Assembly (NCBI GenBank): GCA_937868095.1
Contig: CALMLO010000042.1
Coordinates: forward strand, 92,276-156,275
Length of the DNA: 64,000 nt
Direction of reading: 5' to 3'
Source: an uncultured Phycisphaerales bacterium
GTDB taxonomy: Bacteria; Planctomycetota; Phycisphaerae; Sedimentisphaerales; Anaerohalosphaeraceae
The position numbers and the translations under genes were made by a program. Every line of letters begins with the position of its first letter. Within the stretch, counting starts at the first letter, position 1. A model generated the notes under the pieces. It was not told the origin of the DNA. It worked only from the letters and a program-made list of their open reading frames with translations, and did not search any database. Shown here piece after piece: positions 25,149-34,174 of this stretch.

Positions 25149-26233
25149 TGAGCCGGATAACCGGACCCCTCCGGCGAATGCGTAAGCAGCGTGCAAAGAA
25201 TAGGGGCCTTCTCAGCACCGCTCACAAGAACAAGTATCTCGTCGGCGGCCTGAATAACCGGAACCGTCAGCGTCAGACGCTTCAATCCGTCCGGCCCCCT
25301 CACGACTCGAACCAGCAAACGCTTTTCCCCCAGCGCATCTGACCCGGGAAAAAGAGAAGCAATATGACCGTCCTGCCCCACACCCAGCACAATCAAATCC
25401 AGAGAAGGAATCTGCCCCTCGTCCACACTAAAAACCTTCCGCAAAGTCTTTTCATACCGTTCCGCAGCCGCCTCCAAATCAGCTGCTTCCCCCTCCATCC
25501 GATGAACCTGCTCAGCCGGGATAGGCAGCTTCTTTAGAAATGTCTCCTCCGCAAGGCGATAATTGCTGGCCGCATCGGCAGGTCCCACCGCCCGCTCATC
25601 CGTCCAGAACAGGTGAACTCGGCCCCAGTCAATCTCCTTGGCTTCTGCACAATCGCCGAGCATCTCAAAGAAACGGCGAGGGGTCCGCCCCCCGCAAAGA
25701 GCAGCCGTAAAACGCCCGCTCCGCTCAAGCGACTGCCGGGCTTGACTCAAAAACTCTGACAACGCCAGCCGGGCCAGCGATTCAGCATCTGCCGCACGAA
25801 GCAATCGCCCCGAAAAAGAAGAAATCGCTGCTTTCCGGGCCTCCAAAAACCCCTCCAGAATCGCCGCCGCCGCGACAGCGTCCAGCCGTTTTTTGCGGCC
25901 TTTGCGGGTGAGTTCCATTGCCGCCAGTTTCTCCTCCGCCGCAAAACTGCTGAGCCGTTCATCAAAAAAAACAATCGGAAGCGCAAGGTGCTTCTTCAAT
26001 TCCTCCCCAAAACGGCGAACTTGAGCCGCACGGGGACCTTCCGTCCCATCCATATTGTACGGCAGCCCAATAACAACCGCCTCAACCCGATACTCCTTGG
26101 CGGCATTCGCAATTTTCGAAACGCAATTATCCGCCCCCGTCAGCACCATCAAGGGGGAAACCACCATTTCAGAAGCATCGCAAACAGCCAGCCCCGTACG
26201 CCGCTCCCCGTGATCAATCGCCAAAAAACGCAT
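25046..26233 (-). CDS. Fusion of RuvX (YqgF) nuclease and 6-phosphogluconolactonase
   Basis: One uninterrupted 395-codon frame joins two families. Residues 1-138 are RuvX/YqgF: LAIDHGERRTGLAVCD with the first metal Asp6, VIGLPYNMDG, FFDERLSS and RLDAVAAAAILEGFL with the last Asp. YqgF acts in Holliday junction or pre-rRNA processing. Residues about 145-395 are 6-phosphogluconolactonase: ALCGGRTPRRFFEML, HLFWTDERAVGPADAASNY, LDLIVLGVGQDGHIASLFPG and ILVLVSGAEKAPIL. That domain hydrolyses the lactone in the oxidative pentose phosphate pathway. All recognisable catalytic residues of both halves are present, and there is no separate start with a clear ribosome site at the junction. It lies 17 bases after manC on the same strand. 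Its 3' end overlaps the convergent gene by 103 bases. Confidence 0.85.
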   Translation of the reverse strand: MRFLAIDHGERRTGLAVCDASEMVVSPLMVLTGADNCVSKIANAAKEYRVEAVVIGLPYNMDGTEGPRAAQVRRFGEELKKHLALPIVFFDERLSSFAAEEKLAAMELTRKGRKKRLDAVAAAAILEGFLEARKAAISSFSGRLLRAADAESLARLALSEFLSQARQSLERSGRFTAALCGGRTPRRFFEMLGDCAEAKEIDWGRVHLFWTDERAVGPADAASNYRLAEETFLKKLPIPAEQVHRMEGEAADLEAAAERYEKTLRKVFSVDEGQIPSLDLIVLGVGQDGHIASLFPGSDALGEKRLLVRVVRGPDGLKRLTLTVPVIQAADEILVLVSGAEKAPILCTLLTHSPEGSGYPAHHLWPVLHRTVWVVDSAAASLLGEFSKEAEAGGL

Positions 26234-26250
26234 CCCCGACGGCTCCGAAG

Positions 26251-27330
26251 TTAGAGATAATCCCTTTTGCCTTCTTGCTCGAGCCGCCCCAGCATCTCCT
26301 TAATGCGATGGGCCTGATGAAACGGACAAATCAGCGTTGCGTCGGGACTGTGAACCACAATCATATCCTCCAGCCCAATCATCGCAATCAAATGCTCCGG
26401 CGCCTCCGTAAGCACAATCGTGTTGCGGCAGTCAAGCAGACACTGCTGGCCGGCAAGAACGCCCTTCTGCTTGGGGTCCGACGAAAGAAACTCAGCCAGC
26501 GCCGCAAATGAACCCAAATCAACCCACCGGCAGGGAAGCGGTATCCCGTAAACCTCCGATGCCTTCTCAAGAACCGCATAATCAATACTGATTTTAGGCA
26601 GATGAGGAAACCACTCCTCCAGCACCGACTGCTGCTGCGGCCCTCCCCAGCCGCGCCCAATCTCCTCCAGCGGTACGGCAGATTCAGGCAAAAAGGCCTT
26701 CAGCAGGTTCAAAATCGTCTTCGCCTTCCAGACAAATATCCCCGAGTTCCAGAAGTATCCCCCTTCGGCCAGATACCGTTTCGCGGTTTCTTCATCGGGC
26801 TTTTCGCGAAACGCACTGACAGGAAAAACCCTTTGCTCTTTGCTTGCCGCTGTCGGCAGGCGAATATACCCGTATTGAGTGGCCGCAAAGGTTGGCTCAA
26901 TCGCAAAAGTAACAATGGCATCCGGATGTTCCTGAACAAAACGGCTGGCAGTTTTCAGAGCATCCAAAAACGGCTCTGCCGGCTCAAGAATATGATCGGC
27001 CGTCACCACCGTCATCACGGCCTCCGCATCCGCCTTCGTCAGCACAGACGCCGCCAGCCCGATAGCCCCCACCGTATCCCGAACACACGGTTCCGCAATG
27101 ATATTGGTTTCGGGCACCTCTGGCAAAGTTTCACGAATCTGCTCCGCGTACTCCGCGTTAGTCAAGACCAGAATATGCCGAGGGTCAAAAACCCGATTCA
27201 GCCGCTCAAAACACGCACGAAGAAGACTTCGCCCATTCAGCAGATTCAGCATCTGTTTCGGTCGAGACTGCCGGCTCAAAGGCCACAGCCGCTGCCCCGA
27301 CCCGCCTGCCATAAGTACAGCAAAATCCAT
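26251..27330 (-). CDS. manC: Mannose-1-phosphate guanylyltransferase
   Basis: The 359-residue enzyme makes GDP-mannose from mannose-1-phosphate and GTP for surface polysaccharides and glycoconjugates. The nucleotide-binding motif VLMAGGSGQRLWPLSRQSRPKQ is at the N-terminus, TADHILEP and the FREKPDEETAKRYL sugar-phosphate strand follow, then YFWNSGIFVWKA and WVDLGSF. It lacks the C-terminal isomerase domain of bifunctional ManC, and its length fits the single-function type. AGGAG precedes the ATG. The ruvX-pgl fusion follows after 17 bases. Confidence 0.94.
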   Translation of the reverse strand: MDFAVLMAGGSGQRLWPLSRQSRPKQMLNLLNGRSLLRACFERLNRVFDPRHILVLTNAEYAEQIRETLPEVPETNIIAEPCVRDTVGAIGLAASVLTKADAEAVMTVVTADHILEPAEPFLDALKTASRFVQEHPDAIVTFAIEPTFAATQYGYIRLPTAASKEQRVFPVSAFREKPDEETAKRYLAEGGYFWNSGIFVWKAKTILNLLKAFLPESAVPLEEIGRGWGGPQQQSVLEEWFPHLPKISIDYAVLEKASEVYGIPLPCRWVDLGSFAALAEFLSSDPKQKGVLAGQQCLLDCRNTIVLTEAPEHLIAMIGLEDMIVVHSPDATLICPFHQAHRIKEMLGRLEQEGKRDYL

Positions 27331-27388
27331 TTGCTCCTGCTCCTTGGCATTCGCCGCCGGCTGATTGGCCTGCCGGAAAACCCCAAAA

Positions 27389-28468
27389 TCAGCGTTTTAC
27401 CCGTGCGTTGCCTTCCCAGATACTCCAGATTTGCTCTTCATCCGCCGGCTGGGCATAATCCGTCAGCAGCGTCGTTGCCAGCGCACCGGCCGCCCATCCA
27501 AACTGCACCCATTTGGCCGGCTCCCAGCCCTTTAGAATCGCATAAAGCAGACCGCCGACAAAGCCGTCACCCCCGCCGATACGGTCCAGCACAGTAATTT
27601 CCCGCGGCTCAACCACATGCCAGTGGCTGCCTTCAGACAGAATAGCACCCCAAAGATGGCTGTTGGCGCTAAGAACCTGCCGAAGGGTCGTTCCAAAAAC
27701 AGAGGCATTCGGGAAGGATTTTTTCGCACACGCAATCATCCCCTTAAAACTGTCAATTTTTGCGGCAATGTCCTTGCCCCCCGCTTCAGGGCCTTCGATG
27801 CCCAGTGCCAGTTGGAAATCCTCCTCGTTGCCGACCAGAACATCCGACACAGAAGCAATTTCCGTAAAAATCTCCCTTAATTCTTTTTCACGATTTTTCC
27901 AGAAAGAAGCCCTGTAGTTAAGATCAAAGGAAATCCGGGTGCCGTACTTTTTGGCATTCCGGGCTAACTCCAGACAAAACTGACCTGTCTCCGGCGACAA
28001 CGCTCCAATCAGACCCGATAGGTGAATAATCTGAACCCCTTGTTCCCCGAAAAGCCGCTTCAGGTCAAAGTCCTTTACATTGAGCGTCCGCCCCACCTCT
28101 CCAGCTCGGTCATTGTGCACTCGCGGACCTCGGCTGCCCCAGCCGCTGTCGGCCAGATTGAATTGATGACGATAGCCCCACGGCCCCCCTTGCGGAACCT
28201 CTTTGCCCTCATATTCCATATGACGAGACGCCAAGTCGTCTTTGATAAACTGAGCAATCGGGCTGTCTTTCACAAATGTAGTCAAAACCTTCACTCGAAG
28301 CCCAAGAAATGAAGAAACACTGGCGACATTCGTTTCCGCACTGGTGGCCTGCATCAGAAGTGTTCGGGCACAATGCATGGGCTGGCTGTAAAGAGGGGTC
28401 AGGCGAACCCCCATGCTCGACGGAACAACAAGGTGATACTGACAATCTTTTCGCAGCTCAAGACTCAT
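27389..28468 (-). CDS. PfkB-family kinase, probable 2-keto-3-deoxygluconate kinase
   Basis: The 359-residue protein has the PfkB C-terminal signature DRIGGGDGFVGGLLYAI with the catalytic Asp, and the N-terminal region SAETNVASVSSFLGLRVKVLTTFVKDSPIAQFI. Overall it resembles bacterial KdgK-type kinases, which phosphorylate 2-keto-3-deoxygluconate from pectin or alginate breakdown to feed the Entner-Doudoroff end reactions. SFDLNYRASFWKNRE is the acceptor-side strand typical of that group. No KDPG aldolase or uronate genes adjoin it, so substrate is inferred from family likeness. AAAGGGTG precedes the ATG. Confidence 0.82.
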   Translation of the reverse strand: MSLELRKDCQYHLVVPSSMGVRLTPLYSQPMHCARTLLMQATSAETNVASVSSFLGLRVKVLTTFVKDSPIAQFIKDDLASRHMEYEGKEVPQGGPWGYRHQFNLADSGWGSRGPRVHNDRAGEVGRTLNVKDFDLKRLFGEQGVQIIHLSGLIGALSPETGQFCLELARNAKKYGTRISFDLNYRASFWKNREKELREIFTEIASVSDVLVGNEEDFQLALGIEGPEAGGKDIAAKIDSFKGMIACAKKSFPNASVFGTTLRQVLSANSHLWGAILSEGSHWHVVEPREITVLDRIGGGDGFVGGLLYAILKGWEPAKWVQFGWAAGALATTLLTDYAQPADEEQIWSIWEGNARVKR

Positions 28469-28586
28469 GAAGACACCCTTTCCTTTTCAAAAACAAACCA
28501 ATTAACTTTTTTGCCCAGACCGCTTGTACCGCAAAAATCAGGATTCTTCAAGTATTTTTCTGCGGCCCTTCCTCAGCAAAAATCAA

Positions 28587-29750
28587 TCAGGCGGATTTGA
28601 CAAAGGGGCTCAGCTCCCGAAGCCGATGAATAATAGGGCCGATTTTTTCTCCAACAAAATCGACCTCTTCCTGCGTAGTAAACCGGCTCAAACTGAAACG
28701 CACCGAGCCGTGAGCAGCAGTAAAAGGAACCCCCATCGCCCGCATCACATGAGAGGGCTCCAGCGAGCCGGACGTACACGCGGAACCGGAACTCGCACAG
28801 ATGCCGAACTGATTAAGCAGCATCAGAATTGATTCGCCCTCCACATACTCGAAACTCACATTCAGCGTGTTTGGAAGACGATTTCGCCGGTCTCCATTGA
28901 CCATGCTGTCCGGGCACGTAGCAAGGATTTTCGCCTCCAGCGCATCCCGAAGAGCCCGCACCCGCGTATTCTCATCGTTCAGATACTGTTGAGCCAATTG
29001 AGCCGCCTTGCCAAGACCGACAATCCCGGGGACATTTTCCGTCCCCCCGCGCCGTCCCGACTCCTGATGGCCGCCAAGGATAAAGGGAACCAATCGCACC
29101 CCTCGTCGAACAAACAGAACCCCAATCCCCTTCGGAGCATGAATCTTATGACCGGAAAGACTGAGCATATCAATGGTGCTGTCCTTCAGGCGAATGGGAA
29201 CTTTGCCGACCGCCTGAACAGCATCCGTATGAAACGGCACCCCACGTGCCCGACATAGGGCTCCAATCTCTTCGATCGGAAAAATCACCCCCGTTTCATT
29301 GTTGGCATACATAATGGACACCAGCGCCGTGTTATCATCGAGAACCTCGGCCAGCTCATCCGCATTCAGCCGACCCTGCCGATCCACAGACAATTCATAA
29401 ATCTCATAGCCCTGCTGTTCGAGCTGTCGGCAGGGACTCAAAACCGCTGGATGCTCCACACGCGTAGTAATGATTTTGCGCTTGCGGGGATAAGCCGCCA
29501 GCGTGCCGTGAATCGCCGTATTATTGCTCTCCGTGCCCCCGCTGGTAAAAATAATTTCATCGGCCTGACAGCCAAGAAGTTCGGCAATCCGTCCCCGTGC
29601 TTCCTGGATGCTTTTCGCCACGCGGCCGCCGAAACTGTGCATGCTGGACGGATTGCCGTACCACTGTCCAAAATACGGCGTCATCTCCTCAATCACAGCA
29701 TCATCTACCTTCGTGGTAGCATTATTATCCAGATAAATCACACGTTCCAT
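28587..29750 (-). CDS. nifS: Cysteine desulfurase (NifS/IscS type)
   Basis: The 387-residue PLP enzyme moves sulfur from cysteine to Fe-S scaffolds. MERVIYLDNNATTKVDDAVIEEM is the family start, SGGTESNNTAIHGTL contacts the cofactor, SLSGHKIHAPKGIGVLF carries the PLP Lys, and GICASSGSACTSGSLEPSHVM has the active-site Cys loop. It starts one base after the nifU stop, with GGAG inside nifU as ribosome site, so the two are coupled. Its place at the end of the cysK-cysE-nadA-nifU run ties cysteine supply to cluster synthesis. Confidence 0.96.
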   Translation of the reverse strand: MERVIYLDNNATTKVDDAVIEEMTPYFGQWYGNPSSMHSFGGRVAKSIQEARGRIAELLGCQADEIIFTSGGTESNNTAIHGTLAAYPRKRKIITTRVEHPAVLSPCRQLEQQGYEIYELSVDRQGRLNADELAEVLDDNTALVSIMYANNETGVIFPIEEIGALCRARGVPFHTDAVQAVGKVPIRLKDSTIDMLSLSGHKIHAPKGIGVLFVRRGVRLVPFILGGHQESGRRGGTENVPGIVGLGKAAQLAQQYLNDENTRVRALRDALEAKILATCPDSMVNGDRRNRLPNTLNVSFEYVEGESILMLLNQFGICASSGSACTSGSLEPSHVMRAMGVPFTAAHGSVRFSLSRFTTQEEVDFVGEKIGPIIHRLRELSPFVKSA

Positions 29751-29751
29751 A

Positions 29752-30642
29752 TCAGTTCTCCCCCCCGGCGGCAGGCCGCTCGGCAGTATCTGTTTCTTCC
29801 TCAACCGTCAGATCCGGACTCACATATTCGTGAAGTTTGGCCTCGACGATTTCCTTCAAAGTATAATCAGCCAGTTTGCAGCTGGCGCACATCCCGCGAA
29901 ACGCCACCAGAACACGATTGCCCACAACATCAATCAATTCAATATCCCCTCCATGCGCCCGCATAGCCGGACGAACCTGCTGCTGAAGAACTTCCTGAAT
30001 CAGCGCAATCTTCTGAATATTAGTAAGTTTTCGCGGCTGGGGCTCCGGATGAGAACGGAGTTTGCGAACCTTTTCCCCCTGAACTTCCTCAATAAGTTTT
30101 TCAATCTGGCCCTTGCAGCCGCCGCAGCCGCCGCCGGCCTTGCAGTAATTGGTCACCTGCTCAACCGTCATCAGGTTATTGTCCCGAATCACCCGTCGAA
30201 TCTCGTCATCCGTCACCCCAAAACACGTGCAGACAATGCGTCCGGTTTTCGGAGCCGACGCCGGCACCTTCCCTTTAGACCGGTAATTGGCAATAGCAGC
30301 CATCAGCGCTTCGTGTCCCATCACCGAACAGTGCATTTTCTGTTCGGGAAGCCCCCCCAGCCGCTCCACAATATCACGATTGGTGATTTTTTCGGCCTCT
30401 TCAAGCGTCAATCCCTTCACCATTTCCGTCAGAACAGAGGAGGAGGCGATGGCACTGGCACAGCCGAAGGTTTGAAACTTGGCATCGGCTATCCGCCCGT
30501 CCGGACCCAACTTGAAAGTAAAGGTAAGAGCATCCCCGCAAGCCAGCGAGCCAACCTCGCCGATACCGTCCGGATTCTCAATCCGCCCCACATTCTTCGG
30601 ATGGAGGAAATGCTCCATCACTTGTTCCGTATAATCCCACAT
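29752..30642 (-). CDS. nifU: Fe-S cluster scaffold NifU (three-domain)
   Basis: At 296 residues this is the full three-domain NifU. Residues 1-125 are the IscU-like scaffold with its three Cys (SLACGDAL, TFGCASAIA, KMHCSVMGH). The central [2Fe-2S] ferredoxin-like domain at about 135-180 reads VCTCFGV and YCKAGGGCGGCKGQ. The C-terminal Nfu domain at about 205-280 ends in the cluster CxxC (GMCASCKLADYT). It accepts sulfur from the neighbouring NifS and assembles clusters. Without nitrogenase genes in sight it is probably a housekeeping ISC-like system, as in several anaerobes. A 47-base gap separates it from nadA. Confidence 0.96.
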   Translation of the reverse strand: MWDYTEQVMEHFLHPKNVGRIENPDGIGEVGSLACGDALTFTFKLGPDGRIADAKFQTFGCASAIASSSVLTEMVKGLTLEEAEKITNRDIVERLGGLPEQKMHCSVMGHEALMAAIANYRSKGKVPASAPKTGRIVCTCFGVTDDEIRRVIRDNNLMTVEQVTNYCKAGGGCGGCKGQIEKLIEEVQGEKVRKLRSHPEPQPRKLTNIQKIALIQEVLQQQVRPAMRAHGGDIELIDVVGNRVLVAFRGMCASCKLADYTLKEIVEAKLHEYVSPDLTVEEETDTAERPAAGGEN

Positions 30643-30689
30643 TGTATTTCTCCATTGCCGCCGATAGAACGGCGTTTCGCCTTCGGTTT

Positions 30690-31604
30690 CTAACTTTCAG
30701 GCAAAATCTCCATCATGCGCTCCAGGGCCTTTCGGGCCTTCTGGGCGGTAGGTTCAGGCACCTCAACACGAACCTGCCTCTCCTGGAGTGACCAAAGCAC
30801 CTTCTCAAGCGTAATTTTCTTCATATTAGGACAGACGGAAAACTCGCTGACCGCCGCAAAAGTTTTCTCCGGATACTTTTTCCGAAGGGTATGCAAAATC
30901 CCTTCTTCAGTTGCAATAAGAAAACTCTCCGCTCGGCTCTGACCGGCAAACCGAATCATTCCCCCCGTGCTGAGCAGTTCATCCGCCAGACGCCGAACCT
31001 CCGGCCCGCACTCCGGATGAGCCAGCACAAGCGCCCCCGGGTACTTCCGGCGAGCCGCCCTAATCTCTTCTGCCGTAATCCTCAAATGCGTCGGACAGTA
31101 GCCGGGCCACAGAATCAGCGAGCGGCCTGTCCGCTCCGCGGTGAACTGCCCCAGATGCTGGTCCGGAACAAAAAGAATCGGCCGCTCCGAAGGAAGCCGG
31201 TTCACCAGCGGAACCGCATTGCTGCTGGTGCAGCAGTAATCACTGAGGGCCTTCACCTCGGCAGAAGAGTTCACATAACAAACCACCAAAGCATCCGGAT
31301 GTTTCCGCCGCAGTTCTTCGAGCTGCCGGGCCGTAATCATATCGGCCATCGGGCAGCCGGCGGTAATATCCGGCAGCAGAACCGTCTTCTCCGGCGAAAG
31401 AATCGCCGCTGTTTCCGCCATAAAAAGAACACCGCAGAAGACAATCACATCCGCTTCGGTTTTGGACGCCTGAATACTCAGACCCAGCGAATCGCCGACA
31501 AAATCAGCAATATCCTGAATCGGACCCGGCTGATAATTATGAGCCAGGATTACCGCATTCCTCTTCTGCTTCCAAAAAAGAATTTGTTCCTCAATAGAAT
31601 TCAT
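30690..31604 (-). CDS. nadA: Quinolinate synthase A
   Basis: The 304-residue enzyme condenses iminoaspartate with dihydroxyacetone phosphate to quinolinate for NAD synthesis and needs a [4Fe-4S] cluster. Family motifs: AVILAHNYQPGPIQDIADFVGDSL (substrate His/Tyr), VIVFCGVLFMAETAAIL (first cluster Cys), VCYVNSSAEVKALSDYCCTSSNA (the second cluster ligand lies later), FVPDQHLGQF, LAHPECGPEVRRLAD and FSVCPNMKKITLEK. Its start overlaps the cysE stop (ATGA). Placement between cysteine synthesis and the Fe-S assembly genes suits a cluster-dependent client. nadB and nadC are not in the window. Confidence 0.95.
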   Translation of the reverse strand: MNSIEEQILFWKQKRNAVILAHNYQPGPIQDIADFVGDSLGLSIQASKTEADVIVFCGVLFMAETAAILSPEKTVLLPDITAGCPMADMITARQLEELRRKHPDALVVCYVNSSAEVKALSDYCCTSSNAVPLVNRLPSERPILFVPDQHLGQFTAERTGRSLILWPGYCPTHLRITAEEIRAARRKYPGALVLAHPECGPEVRRLADELLSTGGMIRFAGQSRAESFLIATEEGILHTLRKKYPEKTFAAVSEFSVCPNMKKITLEKVLWSLQERQVRVEVPEPTAQKARKALERMMEILPES

Positions 31605-32557
31605 TGTTTTTCGGGAGTTTGAGATTTTGACCGCTCCCGGTTTCGGGTTACATAAAGAGATTCCGGCTTGGCAACCATCACAACCGCCCCGGCCGGCACC
31701 GATTCGCGTATCCAGACATTGCCGCCGATGACGGCCCCGCGCCCGACGGTAATATCGCCGAGAAGAGTTGCACCGGCATAAACAGTTACATCATCTTCCA
31801 GCGTAGGATGACGCTTCTGACCGCGAATCAAATGGCCTCGTTCATCCTTGGGAAAACTCAGCGCACCCAGCGTAACCCCCTGGTACAGTTTGACATTGTT
31901 TCCGATAACCGACGTCTCGCCAATCACAACACCTGTGCCGTGATCAATAAAGAACCCTTTGCCGATTTTGGCACCGGGATGAATATCAATGCCGGTTCGG
32001 CTGTGAGCCCATTCAGAAAGAATGCGCGGAATCAGCGGCACCTGCATCTCAAACAGCTCATGAGCAATCCGATGGGCCGAAATGGCTGTAATAAAAGGAT
32101 AACTGATCACCACCTCTTCCAGCGATTGAGCAGCAGGATCGCCGTCATAGGCCGCCTGAACATCCGTCTTCAAAATCGTCCGAATCTCTGCAAGACGGCT
32201 CAGCAGCCGGTCCGTACATTCCGCCGCCAGACGCGGACAGTCGCACGTCGGGCAATCCGTCAAACGGCAGTTATGACGCAGTGCCCGTTCAATCTGTTCA
32301 GCCAGTTCACGACGAACCGTCAGCAGCAGCTCCTGCACCACAGAAAAAATCGTGGACCGCTTAACCGTCCGTTTGCCGGTATAGCCCGGAAAAAGAATTT
32401 CAAACAAAAGGTCCGCAACGCCAATGATATGCTCACGAACAGGCAGATTCTTGATGTCAATAAAATTAATGCCCGTATCGTCTTCATAGGTCCGGACGAT
32501 TTGTTCAGCCGCCGCCTCATAATTGAAAACTCGTTCACAGTTCATAGGAAAATTCAC
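31601..32557 (-). CDS. cysE: Serine O-acetyltransferase (EpsC/CysE type)
   Basis: The 318-residue enzyme makes O-acetylserine from serine and acetyl-CoA, the substrate for the CysK encoded just upstream. A helical N-terminal domain (about 1-170) with a [17 protein letters not shown]ys cluster is followed by the left-handed beta-helix: [59 protein letters not shown], then [10 protein letters not shown]. This long form matches the EpsC-like anaerobe branch. The start could be GTG at 32557, overlapping the cysK stop (GTGA), or ATG at 32545; neither has a strong ribosome site. The stop overlaps nadA. Confidence 0.92.
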   Translation of the reverse strand: MNFPMNCERVFNYEAAAEQIVRTYEDDTGINFIDIKNLPVREHIIGVADLLFEILFPGYTGKRTVKRSTIFSVVQELLLTVRRELAEQIERALRHNCRLTDCPTCDCPRLAAECTDRLLSRLAEIRTILKTDVQAAYDGDPAAQSLEEVVISYPFITAISAHRIAHELFEMQVPLIPRILSEWAHSRTGIDIHPGAKIGKGFFIDHGTGVVIGETSVIGNNVKLYQGVTLGALSFPKDERGHLIRGQKRHPTLEDDVTVYAGATLLGDITVGRGAVIGGNVWIRESVPAGAVVMVAKPESLYVTRNRERSKSQTPEKQ

Positions 32558-33480
32558 AGTTGGGCATACAAATCGGTTGAAAGATACCGCTCGCCGGTAT
32601 CACACAGAACAAAGACAATCGTCTTGCCGTCATTTTCTTTTCGTTTCGATAACTCGACAGCCGCATAACAAGCCGCTCCCGTACTGATACCCCCCAGTAT
32701 GCCCTCCTGGCGAGCCAGTTGACGGGCGGTCTCAAAGGCCTGCTCATTGCGGACCGTCATCACCTCATCATAGATGCCCGTATTCAGAACCTCCGGAACA
32801 AATCCGGCCCCAATCCCCTGAATCTTATGAGAACCCGGCTTTCCGCCCGAAAGCACCGGAGAATCAGCCGGTTCAACTGCAATCACTTTCACGCTCGGCT
32901 TTCGCTGCTTGAGCACCTCCCCGCAGCCGGTAATCGTTCCCCCCGTTCCCACTGCCGACACAAAAATATCAATCTTTCCGTCCGTATCGTCCCAGATTTC
33001 CTCCGCCGTCGTTCGCCGATGAATTTCAGGATTGGCTGGATTTTTAAACTGCTGAAGAATCAGGGAATTGGCGATAGTTTTCTGCAGCCGCTCGGCCTCC
33101 TGAATCGCCCCGCCCATCCCCAGCTTCGCCGGCGTCAGAACCACCTGCGCCCCCAGCATAGCCAGCAGTTTCCGCCGCTCAATACTCATCGATTCCGGCA
33201 TCGTCAAAATCAGTTTATACCCGCGGGCAGCGCAGACAAAAGCCAGCCCGATGCCCGTATTTCCGCTGGTCGGCTCAATCAGAGTGGTCTGCGGATTGAG
33301 AAGTCCTTCCTTCTCCGCCGCCTCAATCATCGCCGCCGCAACCCGGTCCTTCACGCTGTGGCAGGGATTAAACGACTCCATCTTGGCCAGAATCGTTCCG
33401 TAAGGTCCCCCCAGCCGATTCAAACGCACCAAAGGCGTCTGCCCTACTGTCTGCGTAATATCATTATAAACCCGGCCCAT
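32554..33480 (-). CDS. cysK: Cysteine synthase (O-acetylserine sulfhydrylase)
   Basis: The 308-residue PLP enzyme forms cysteine from O-acetylserine and sulfide. It has [13 protein letters not shown], the Lys motif [16 protein letters not shown], the substrate loop [14 protein letters not shown], the GTGGTITG phosphate site and [20 protein letters not shown] (the CysE-interacting region). The ATG at 33480 has GAGG 9 bases upstream; an upstream TTG at 33498 would add six residues. It follows the Rrf2 regulator gene by 26 bases and overlaps cysE, so these genes are co-transcribed and probably controlled together. Confidence 0.95.
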   Translation of the reverse strand: MGRVYNDITQTVGQTPLVRLNRLGGPYGTILAKMESFNPCHSVKDRVAAAMIEAAEKEGLLNPQTTLIEPTSGNTGIGLAFVCAARGYKLILTMPESMSIERRKLLAMLGAQVVLTPAKLGMGGAIQEAERLQKTIANSLILQQFKNPANPEIHRRTTAEEIWDDTDGKIDIFVSAVGTGGTITGCGEVLKQRKPSVKVIAVEPADSPVLSGGKPGSHKIQGIGAGFVPEVLNTGIYDEVMTVRNEQAFETARQLARQEGILGGISTGAACYAAVELSKRKENDGKTIVFVLCDTGERYLSTDLYAQL

Positions 33481-33506
33481 CAATCCAGACCTCTTCAAGC
33501 CAGCCG

Positions 33507-33944
33507 TTAATTCTGAAAGGTTTTTGTCCCCTGCTCCTGGCCTGTTTGTTCAAGCAGGTCTCTGAGAGTTTTGGAACTGAGAACATTACTGATAGCATCT
33601 TGAATCTCATTCCAGATTTGACGCGTTGCACAATCCGTACAATTGGGAGTAAACTCAGAATGCTTCAGACAGTCCACAGGAGTAATAGGGCCTTCGAGCG
33701 TTACAAAAATGTCTTTCAATGAAATTTCCTGAGGCGGCTTAGCAAGCATATAACCCCCGCGCGGTCCCCGAACACTTCGGACCAGCCCGGCACTTTTCAG
33801 CATGGCAATCAGCTGCTCAAGATACTTATTAGAAATATTCTCCCGGTCGGCAATAGATTTAATCTGGAGTGGTTTCTTGCCGTATTCAAAAGCCAACTCG
33901 AGCATCGCCCGGATTCCATACCTTGTACGAGATGACAGTTTCAT
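33507..33944 (-). CDS. Rrf2/IscR-family transcription regulator
   Basis: The 145-residue winged-helix protein starts [22 protein letters not shown] and has the helix-turn-helix and wing ([39 protein letters not shown]). It carries three cysteines, Cys92, Cys102 and Cys105, close to the cluster ligands of IscR, so it may sense Fe-S status rather than act like the Cys-free CymR. It heads the cysK-cysE-nadA-nifU-nifS operon and is the likely autoregulator. AGGAG precedes the ATG, and an inverted repeat at 33957-33979 lies in its leader. Confidence 0.93.
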   Translation of the reverse strand: MKLSSRTRYGIRAMLELAFEYGKKPLQIKSIADRENISNKYLEQLIAMLKSAGLVRSVRGPRGGYMLAKPPQEISLKDIFVTLEGPITPVDCLKHSEFTPNCTDCATRQIWNEIQDAISNVLSSKTLRDLLEQTGQEQGTKTFQN

Positions 33945-33956
33945 AGCAAACTCCTA

Positions 33957-33979
33957 TATAGATAGTTTTATTTTCTATA
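33957..33979 (-). promoter_or_regulatory. Candidate operator for the Rrf2-family regulator
   Basis: TATAGATA (33957-33964) and TTTCTATA (33972-33979) form an inverted repeat matching at seven of eight positions with a 7-base spacer, 13 bases upstream of the regulator's start codon. The size suits an Rrf2 dimer, but binding is not shown. Confidence 0.4.
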
Positions 33980-34006
33980 CCGAAAAACCTCTCACTTGTG
34001 CGTATT

Positions 34007-34035
34007 AAAATACAATATTCTTAAATGTATATCAA
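34007..34035 (-). promoter_or_regulatory. Candidate promoter for the cysteine/Fe-S operon
   Basis: On the minus strand TTGATA (34030-34035), a 17-base spacer and TATTTT (34007-34012) sit about 62 bases upstream of the Rrf2 gene. The -35 partly overlaps the inverted-repeat structure at 34034-34080. Confidence 0.5.
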
Positions 34036-34080
34036 GAATAAGACCAACTATTTCAGGTAATAGTAGATACGCTTATTCTT
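34034..34080. repeat. Nested inverted repeat in the rrf2/xth intergenic region
   Basis: AAGAATAAG (34034-34042) pairs perfectly with CTTATTCTT (34072-34080). Inside it ACTATT and AATAGT form a second six-base stem around TCAGGT. There is no T-run, so it is not a standard terminator. It may be a protein-binding or folded leader element between the divergent rrf2 and xth genes. Confidence 0.5.
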
Positions 34081-34174
34081 TATAGCAAAGACTTCTCAGC
34101 ACGATTAGGGATTGCACCTTTGCCGCAAAGAGGGTATAAGAAGAAGCGGCCTATTTAGAAACAAGAGAAATTTT

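Noticed and set aside
28469..28586. Promoter or small gene between nifS and the KDG-kinase gene
   Set aside because: No convincing -35/-10 pair, hairpin or start codon with ribosome site was seen in this 118-base gap.
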